NCBI GenBank assembly: GCA_006386115.1
Contig: VFIW01000019.1
Span: forward strand, 496,001 to 560,000
Reading direction: 5' to 3'
Length of the DNA stretch: 64,000 nt
Source of the DNA: Globisporangium splendens
Lineage: Eukaryota; Oomycota; Peronosporomycetes; Pythiales; Pythiaceae
Positions 56,513 through 64,000 of this stretch are shown piece by piece. Within the stretch, counting starts at the first letter, position 1; the number at the start of each line of letters is the position of its first letter. A program made the translations under genes and the position numbers. The notes under the pieces are model-generated. The model was given only the letters and a program-made list of their open reading frames with translations. It made no database searches and had not been told where the DNA came from.

Positions 56513-59500
56513 CTACGCCTGCTGGACTGGAGTCTCGACTTCGACGTATTGCGGGGACACACCAGGCTTCTTGCCGCTCTTGTGGAAGAGGTACTCGATG
56601 TCTTCGAGGAGGATTCCCTTCGTCTCGGGACACAAAAAGTACACGAAGGTGCCCGAGATGCAGCAAGTGCCGGCGAACAAGAAGAACACACCGTTGATGT
56701 TCAAGTCTGGGAAGAGCTTCACGACGTACGTCATGGCCACACCCATGAGCCAGTTGGCCATGGTCGAGAGCGACACGGCCTTGGCGCGAACCTTCATCGG
56801 GAAGATCTCGGCTGGGTAGATCCAGCACACTGGACCCCACGAGATGGCAAAGTTAAACACGAAGAACGCCGTGCCGACCACGATGATCCAGCCAGCGCCC
56901 TTGGGGCAGCCGGCATCATCGACGGTACCATCGCAACTGGCCGTGAACACGATGGCAGACAGCAAGTGACCGAGCACCATGCCAACAGCACCGAGCAGGA
57001 GCAACTGACGACGACCCGTCGTGTCGACCCATCGCATGGCCGGGATCGTACTGAGGAAGTTGACGCCGGACAGCATCAGCACCGACTCCGCACCAGCGTT
57101 CGTCACATCCTTGAAGATCAGACCACCGTACGAGAAGATCGGGTTGATACCGGTCGCCTGCTGCAGCACCTGAAGGGCCATGGCAATAATCACACGCTTC
57201 AAGATCGATGGCTCGAGGAGGTCCATGTAGCTGACGTTGTCACCTTCTTCCGCGAGCTGAGCAGCGATCAAGTCGAACTCCACGTGCACGTTCTCGGTCT
57301 GACGAAGCTTCTTCAAACTGGCGAGCGCCTGCTCCTTGCCCTTGTGCTGCAACAACCAACGTGGACTCTCTGGCACGAAGAAGATACCGCAGACCACGAC
57401 AATTGGAGGGACCATGGCCACGGCGTTGGTGATACGCCAGCCCTCGTCCACGTCTTCCACACCAATGTTGACGCAGTTGGCAAGGAAGAGACCAATCACG
57501 ACAGTCATTTGCATGAAGCCAGCGAAGAAACCACGGAACTCCTTTGGCGCCATTTCCGCACCGAACAGAGGCAGTGAGAACGAAGAGTTGCCGACACCCA
57601 CACCTTGCACGATACGCGCCATGTACATCAAACCGTGCTCATGAGCCTTGTTGAACGACACCCAGGCCGTGCCAATGAGAAAGATCACACCCGCCGTGAA
57701 AATGGTGTAGCGGCGACCGAGCTTGTCGGCAACCACACCGCCGAGGAGAGCGCCGAAGATGCAACCGATGTTGTACGACATGTTGTACCACAGCGTGTAG
57801 TCCGTCCACTGGTCTGGTAAGTCCGACGTACTCTTGATGCAGTCTTCGTACGTGAATCCGTGCCAGCCGACGCAGTAGTCTTCCAGGAACGAGTCCATGA
57901 TCAGCACACTACTGGTCACGCCTTGATCATAACCGAAGAACAGACCGCCGAGCGAGGCGAAGACGCACACGATGATGGCGTACGTCTTGGTGCCTTCCGT
58001 CGGCGCATCGTGGTCCAAGTTGTTGTTCACGTTAACGACCACACCTCCCGCCATGTTTCCGCTTTCGTTAATTGGTTCCGTGCGCGCACTTGGGCTTACT
58101 TGCTTACTGAGGGCGAACGCACTGGAGTGCAAATTCAGGAATGAGTCGCCTTCTGCTTCTCCTGGTCGAGATGGCTCAAGCAAGCGCTCCGTCGCCGTAC
58201 AGAACCGGGCATGCTCCAATGTCTATGAAGGTGGCAGGTCCCACCGAGTCCACCGATCGATGTCACTGGCTAACTGAGGAGGTACCGGTCACGTGCACGT
58301 TGAACTTGCGCGGCAAACTTGAATTATTTGTTGCCTCCTTTTGCGCGATTAACAAAGGCGGCTACACAAGTCGCCATGTTGACCTGTTGAAGCATGAGGC
58401 GAGCACATTCTCTGCGCCGTTGACTCCTTTCAGAAGTGCTACCCCCACTTGATTTATTTCTGCCCTCGCTCTTCCCAGCGGCTGGCTGTTGATGTGTGGG
58501 GCACATCCACGCTCGAGCAGTGACGCTCGCTTCAGTTTCGTTGGCACAACGCGATCTGTTGAACTTTGAGAAACAAGAGCGAAGAAAGTGCTGCATGTGC
58601 GATATAACCGATTATCCCGCTGCAATGCATGCTGCTCTTACAGCCGACAGAGTTTTGCTTTGCCGTAATCAACCTGGTTGCTCGGGATTGTGCAGATGGA
58701 GTTTTACAGGGTGAGATCGAAAAGAATTGCTTTTTCTTATAAACTCCGTAACCCGTCTGTGAGGGCGAGCGCCTCGGGTAAATGAGGTAGTCGCGTCCAC
58801 CCAAAACCATTTAGCCTACTAAACGAAATGACCCTTTGGCTCGACGTGGTGGCCCACGACAAGGTTACCGAATGCGCTGCCAATGCCCGGGGATGTATCT
58901 CATGTGTTTTGTGTCTTCTCCTAACCCTGAATCTCCACCATCTCGACTTCAATTAATCAAATGTGGGATGTTCGAACAAGTGTCCGCATGTCATTTAGAT
59001 TAACAGCGAACACTTGACTGAAATAGTTCTTTAATCCACACTAATCGACAAGTACGCGCTGTGCCCAGTGATGGTGCCTCACATCTGTATGCAATCTACA
59101 GCGCAGTGAGTCTTGTACTGACATTTGTATGCGACTCATTTACAACCGCTGTAAATTGCTTGGTGCTCTATTGTCATGGCTCACGGTTTGTTTGTTGATG
59201 GCAGGCTGGGGCGGACGTTTACGACACGCTTGACGCTTCAACCTGCTGGATGAGAAAAAGGAGGATGAGCCATGAAGCTCAACTCGAACATGAGAAGCAG
59301 CGTAATCAGGGGGAGTGATTGGGTTATCCCACCTGATCTCACCCAGTTTGCCCACATGCCAGTCACGTGGCACCAGTATGACCCAAGAGAGTACTGCAGC
59401 AGAGTTGAACAGAGGTGTTTGCAAATATACTGTTCCTTCTTCTAATGCAAAACTTGGCGTAAAATACCTCGTCTCTTTGATAAAACGCTGGGAGCGCCAA

Positions 59501-60158
59501 CTGAATCCTCCACTTCATACAGACTTGAAGTTCTCGACGATCATATTGTGAAAGAAGAATGCTCCGCGTAGGTTCCATTAAGGGGCGACACTACTACTCT
59601 AGTTCGCCATTCGCTGTCGTTAAATACGTGGCCAATTGATTCTATTCGCTGTTGTTAAATACGTGACTGATTGATTCCAGCTGAGGTTGAACCCGTGTGG
59701 GTTACAGAGATTTGACGTCATGGGTCTTTCGTTCGCTGGTTATGTTTTGAGACTTTGAAAGTGACCAGACACATGAACGGGAATCGACTTGAGCAACCAA
59801 CCTGCGTTATTTGTTGTGAGCCGCACGATATGCTACACAAGAAGCACCAGCACAACGTCATCAAGGATAGCACTGGAAAGTGCGACAAGTGATGCTGCAC
59901 CACCGTGAAGCTTCGATGCACCGCACCAATCAATCAAGCACCTTGATTCTTTTCCTGCTCTTTCTGGCGCCATCCAATCAATCTAGTGCCATGCTTCTTG
60001 TCTTTGCTCTTTCTGGCGCTGTTCTGTTCAGGCGTATCTGAAACGCATCAACTCCGGTTTTGCGACTTAATTCGATTCAAAGTTGCAAATCCCACATGGT
60101 CATTCCATATTGAGGTGTACATATTCATCATGTTCACACACAATGTTTTACTGTTGTG
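56326..60158 (-). repeat. Right arm of the 3.8-kb inverted duplication
   Basis: Reverse complement of 51297-55129 with coordinate sum 111455. Inner edge: the arms share ...gacttgtcgttcttt and then differ (t against g). Confidence 0.95.
56513..58054 (-). CDS. Sugar transporter (MFS sugar-porter family), right copy
   Basis: Intronless, 513 aa, identical in protein to the left copy, on the opposite strand, so the two genes point at each other. The only coding difference seen is a silent CCC for CCT in the PETKG Pro codon. Because the duplicated arm reaches about 2.1 kb upstream of the ATG, both copies should keep the full proximal promoter and be expressed alike. All sugar-porter signatures noted for the left copy apply. 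Confidence 0.95.
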   Translation of the reverse strand: MAGGVVVNVNNNLDHDAPTEGTKTYAIIVCVFASLGGLFFGYDQGVTSSVLIMDSFLEDYCVGWHGFTYEDCIKSTSDLPDQWTDYTLWYNMSYNIGCIFGALLGGVVADKLGRRYTIFTAGVIFLIGTAWVSFNKAHEHGLMYMARIVQGVGVGNSSFSLPLFGAEMAPKEFRGFFAGFMQMTVVIGLFLANCVNIGVEDVDEGWRITNAVAMVPPIVVVCGIFFVPESPRWLLQHKGKEQALASLKKLRQTENVHVEFDLIAAQLAEEGDNVSYMDLLEPSILKRVIIAMALQVLQQATGINPIFSYGGLIFKDVTNAGAESVLMLSGVNFLSTIPAMRWVDTTGRRQLLLLGAVGMVLGHLLSAIVFTASCDGTVDDAGCPKGAGWIIVVGTAFFVFNFAISWGPVCWIYPAEIFPMKVRAKAVSLSTMANWLMGVAMTYVVKLFPDLNINGVFFLFAGTCCISGTFVYFLCPETKGILLEDIEYLFHKSGKKPGVSPQYVEVETPVQQA

Positions 60159-60183
60159 AGTGTTGGATTTCGCAGCCGTCAGT
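58055..60183. other. Upstream region of the right transporter copy
   Basis: Mirror of 51297-53400 up to 60158, then a short unique stretch to the SINE. Short open frames are identical to those of the left arm but none has recognisable domains. No gene supported. Confidence 0.5.
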
Positions 60184-60464
60184 ATGTCGTGGTGAGTTTT
60201 AGCTGATGGCGCGGTTCTAGTGGGGTAAGCTTCTGACCTCTATGCTGTTGATTGAGGATTCGAGTCCCGTTTGGAGCGGGATTTTCAACGAGCGGAAATT
60301 CGAAGTTCTACGGGTCCAATCAAGGGTCGTAGTGGGACCCCATGGGGGGCAATAAGACCCAGCCCTGTAATTCCTACCTCTTCAATAAAAATCGGCTATT
60401 GTAGGTCACAATGATGAACCTAAATATACCTCACCTTCAAAATCAAATCAAATGTCGTGGTGAG
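60184..60464 (+). mobile_element. tRNA-derived SINE with 13-bp target-site duplication
   Basis: Two identical copies of atgtcgtggtgag (60184-60196 and 60452-60464) bracket 255 bp. Near its 5' end are a degenerate A-box region (ggttctagtggggtaagc, about 60217) and a good polymerase III B box (gattcgagtcc, about 60256-60267). The 3' end is an AT-rich tail with repeated aaatc (aaaatcaaatcaa, 60440-60452). This is the structure of a tRNA-related SINE mobilised by a LINE. The identical target repeats indicate a fairly recent insertion. Removing it joins a perfect 8-bp inverted repeat, GTCGTGGT/ACCACGAC. Confidence 0.85.
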
Positions 60465-61258
60465 CGACCACGACTGCCATGCCATGCGCAGGAATATGTG
60501 CAAACTCTGTAACAAAATGCAAGCTTACAGCAGTCGCCACAGCAGCATATTTCGAAGACTGATGTGAACAATAACATACACGGCAATCCTTACTAACCGA
60601 AGCACAGCCAGCACGAACGCGAACTAGATGTCCTTTGTAAGGGTCGACGGTACCACGATGGTACAATGTACCAATATTTCGGTTTATCGGAATGTTGGTA
60701 GATGATTACGACACCTTTAGGAATGATTGTATGTTTATGCATAGGTACAGATATGACGAGAACCCATCTGTTATCTCAGAAGCGATCCTGTCCACAAAAA
60801 AGAAGAAAAATCAGATATGAGAAAACCCAGTAAAAATCCAGTAAAAAATCAAGTAGCACACAAGAGAAAGAAAGAGAGTAGGAAGAGCCCCAAGGGGGCC
60901 AAGGACTAGCAACGAAGTAGTTGAGTTTTTCTTAAACAGTTTTCTCAATCTCACTTCTCAATTTGCCATCAACTACACAAGCCTCCTTACAAGTGGTAGC
61001 ACTTGTTGGTCAAGTCAAGACTCACCTCGCTTCACTCCAACTCGGTGTTATCCTTTCCGTCTCAGTGACTGCCTGTTCCGGCCGACGCTCGCCAATAACC
61101 ACTGTCTGCTGACATCACAAGGGACACTCGCTCGAAAGGTTAGTTTTAATGCCATTGTGCTTGCGCTGCCCTAGAGATTAACGAGAATCACTGTTCCTTA
61201 GTCAAGCTTATTGTGTGGTTTGTGTGCTTGCTGGTGTTGGACGTGTGCGTCCGAGTAG
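60465..61258. other. Probable 5' LTR/leader of the downstream retrotransposon
   Basis: 794 bp without a gene. The 3' LTR lies beyond the window, so LTR limits cannot be set by comparison. A candidate LTR start is tgttggtagatgattacg near 60693. A transcribed leader probably covers about 61000-61258. No familiar initiator-tRNA primer site was seen. Confidence 0.4.
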
Positions 61259-64000
61259 ATGGGAAAGCGGAAGACTCGAGAATCGGAACTCGTCGGATCC
61301 TCTTTTGCGCCGCTCTCCAACAACGCGGAAAACCTTGATCGTCTGCGTACTGAGTTCTCCCAAGCATTGGAGCGTCAATTCAGTCTCATCAAGTATATGC
61401 GCAACGAGATCCCCAACTGTCACAGCCACGTCGAAAGAAACGCGCTTCAAGAACTCACAGATCGTCTGCTCAGTCGTCTCAATCAAGTCGAAACTCTAAT
61501 TACGACATTCGCGGACCGCAAAATCAAAGAAGTCAAGAGCGATCAAGAGGAGCGTAATACCAAGAAGAGCCGAACCGAGCAGGAAAGAAACACAATCAGA
61601 AATCAATATCGACAAATAAGTACATCATCATGACGTCCCGAGAGCTGCTCAAATAATTTGCAGATATCTCCGAGAGGAAGCAGCGCCTAATGGAAGTATT
61701 GGCTCACAAGGAAACAAGAGTGGAAGGCATCTCCTTGCCTCACTTTTCAGGAGCAATTGGCGAATCTGTCGACCTCTACTTCAACCATGTGATGCGATCC
61801 CTTGCAGCCAAAAACATCAACTGGGAAGATGAATCGAATGGACCGCGCATTGTCGCGATGATGACCGCCAACTTTCGTGGGAATGCTGCAGCATGGTACA
61901 TGCTGAACCGCGACAAGGTCAGCGACGTTCAAGAACTCATGCATCATCTCACGAAGGAGTTTGTGCCGCGGGACAAGCAGCACCGGTTGCGAGACAAGTT
62001 GTACAATCTACGCCAAAGTCGCTGTCATTCCCTAGAAGACTACATCGGCAAGTATCGTATGCTGCTGATGCAGATCCGCGAGATCAGCGAACTGGATAAA
62101 ATCACGTACTTCACGCGTGGTCTTCTGCCGCAGCTGGGTCGGGAAGTGGAGTACCGCCACTGCGATGATATTTCTGAGTGCTTTTCCGTTGCTTTGGAGT
62201 ACGATCGTATCTATTTTGGTGGATCGTTCCAGCATCAAAGCGACAATCGACAGCGCTTCAGTCCAAGACCATCACATCCACCAAGATTCCGTCCACACTC
62301 TCAGCCATTTCCAAGTCATGATCGTCCAACCCGATCGTTCCCACGCCACGATGGACCCGAACCAATGGAGATCGACACTGCTCAAATTCGTCGAAGCCAT
62401 CAAGCGCCAAATCGTCCACATAAACGTTGTTCTTACTGCAAGAAACCCGGCCACTTAATCCACGAATGCTTCAAGAAACAGAACAACGACGCTCGCCGAG
62501 AAAATCAACAACGTCCAAACCATCAACCGCCGAGAAGAACCAATGTGAACTACTTCGAAAACGACGAGAATAAAGAGGAGCATGCCTATGAAGCCAACAA
62601 TTTCTATGTTCAACCGAGAAGTCAAGAAGATCCAACGCCAGAAACAAATGAAGAAGAAGTCATTGAACAAGTAGTAAAGGAGCATGGAGAAAACGAATTG
62701 GTTCGAATGCCAGCGAAACGTAACGGCAAAGATATCGTAGTGATGTTTGACAGCGGTGCCACCGACAACATCATCAAGCCAGGGACAATAAATACGCTCA
62801 CCGAGGAAATGCGAATCAAGGTCAACAGATTTGATGGAACAAGCACGACTACTCAAACTACACGAAAAGGAGAAGTTGTTGTTGAAATTTGTGGTCGCAA
62901 GTTCAAAATCCCAGTGATGGAATGGAAAATGGGAGATGCTCAGGACCTTACCCTAGGCAAACCATTCTACCATTGGTATGATCCACAAATCAACTATCGC
63001 ACGCATGAAGTATTTTTCAAACCAGAAGAAGACACCATTCCGGCTGTCCAAGTATCCAGCGCCGAGTTCAAGCAAAAGCTCAAGAAACAAGACTACGAAG
63101 AAGTGTATCGCGTCAAGATATGTCACGATGCAGCAGAGATTACCAAGACCCCACCAGATGTGCAGAAACTGATCAAGAAGTACCAAGATGTTTTTCCGGA
63201 AGCGCTACCGGATGGGTTGTCTCCTCGACGAAGTGTCGAGTTTGAGTTGTGCATGAAACCAGACGCCACGCCAAGCAACCGTTCACCGTTTCGACTTTCC
63301 AAGACGGAGCAAGATGCATTAGACGTCTTCGTCGAAGAAAAGCTGAAGAAGGGCTGGATCGAATTATCCGACTCGCCATGGGTGTCAAATGTGTTCGGCA
63401 TCCCAAAGAAAGACCCAAGTTCCGGCAAACAACCGTCAAGATCGGAGTGGATCCGTTCAGGCAATTCAACTCTACCGATTCGTTGGGTGATTGATTACCG
63501 ATACGTCAACTCGCAAACGGTTGTGCCGAAGATCCCGTTGCCACGAATCGAAGAGCTTTTTGACAAGATGCAAGGTGCAGCAGTCTTTTCGGTATTAGAT
63601 CTCGCGCAGGGTTATCACCAAACGCGTGTCTCACCAGGATCGCACAAGTATACTGCATTTCGCACACACTCGGAGACCTATCAATGGTGTGTTGCGCCAA
63701 TGGGTTTAGCAGGAATGCCTGGTGTATGGTCACGTCTTATGCGCATTCTTTTCGGAAAATACCCGTTCATTGTCGTGTATCTCGACGACATTTGCGTCTT
63801 TTCAGCAACCATGGAAGAGCATGTCAAGCATTTGGGTGTCCTGTTTGAAGTATTGCGTCGTGAGAAATTATATGCGCACGAAGCGAAGTGTCACTTTGCT
63901 TCAACTTCTGTCAACTTCCTCGGACACACAATTTCCGCTCAAGGACTTACGGTTGACACGAAGAAGATTGACGCTATCGCAAAATGGCCAACTCCAACAA
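61259..64000 (+). mobile_element. Ty3/gypsy-like retrotransposon gag-pol, 5' part (runs off the window)
   Basis: The first frame (61259-61633, from ATG) encodes a charged coiled 124-aa segment ending in TGA. A second frame, open from 61664 with ATG at 61690 to the window end, encodes the rest: gag (GISLPHFSGAIGESVDLYFN, FVPRDKQHRLRDKLYNLRQ), zinc knuckle CSYCKKPGHLIHEC, aspartic protease VMFDSGATDN, and reverse transcriptase with KLKKGWIELSDSPWVSNV, VLDLAQGYHQ, and the catalytic VVYLDDICVFS. GT-AG removal of 61620-61663 (44 nt) would fuse the two frames exactly. RNase H and integrase would lie beyond the window. The order protease-RT and the RT motifs indicate Ty3/gypsy. The ~2.3-kb frame has no stop, so the copy may be young or active. 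Confidence 0.9.

Noticed and set aside
56459..57577. 372-aa antisense open frame over the sugar transporter (also mirrored at 53878-54996)
   Set aside because: Shadow frame; its composition is the complement of the transporter's codon bias.
60230..60300. Functional tRNA gene
   Set aside because: The B box is good but no full cloverleaf can be drawn, and flanking duplications plus an A-rich tail show a SINE.

Overview
The window is eukaryotic nuclear DNA, most probably from an oomycete (stramenopile); the genus cannot be fixed from the sequence. Pointers are compact genes with GT-AG introns of about 64-133 nt (plus one of 512 nt), GC-rich coding regions with dense C/G third positions, a single-chain animal-type ATP-citrate lyase, an MOT1-type molybdate transporter, P450s and heme-thiolate peroxygenases, and a retroelement RNase H relic.

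Layout. 1-1.9 kb holds no definable gene. 1.9-37.5 kb is a gene-dense housekeeping block: ERCC6L2-like SNF2 helicase (-), NOP10 (-), RAN GTPase (+, divergent from NOP10), SLC45/GPH-type transporter (+), ATP-citrate lyase (+), a SAM-domain gene interrupted by an in-frame TAG (-), a secreted Cys-rich protein (+), a BAG6-like ubiquitin-domain protein (+), proteasome subunit RPN2 (+), a MOT1-type transporter (+), an AAAP amino-acid transporter (+), VPS45 (+), a DUF4833-like gene (-) and VPS33 (+).

37.9-50 kb is an accessory, duplicating and decaying region: two tandem chloroperoxidase/peroxygenase-family genes (-), two intact P450s (41.6 kb + and 46.5 kb -) with a P450 pseudogene between them, a frameshifted gene with a possible PD-(D/E)XK-like domain, and a multiply frameshifted fatty acyl-CoA reductase. 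Together they look like a lipid-oxidation gene group in turnover.

51.3-60.2 kb is a near-perfect inverted duplication with two 3,833-bp arms (51297-55129 and 56326-60158) around a 1,196-bp spacer. Each arm carries the same complete 513-aa sugar transporter; the spacer carries a frameshifted RNase H relic. Just outside the right arm is a tRNA-derived SINE with a 13-bp target-site duplication. From about 60.5 kb to the end is the 5' part of a Ty3/gypsy-like retrotransposon (gag, zinc knuckle, protease, reverse transcriptase), running off the window.

Exon joins were worked out by hand from splice signals, reading frame and family conservation. Apparent initiators that are GTG/TTG in long open frames were replaced by the first plausible ATG.
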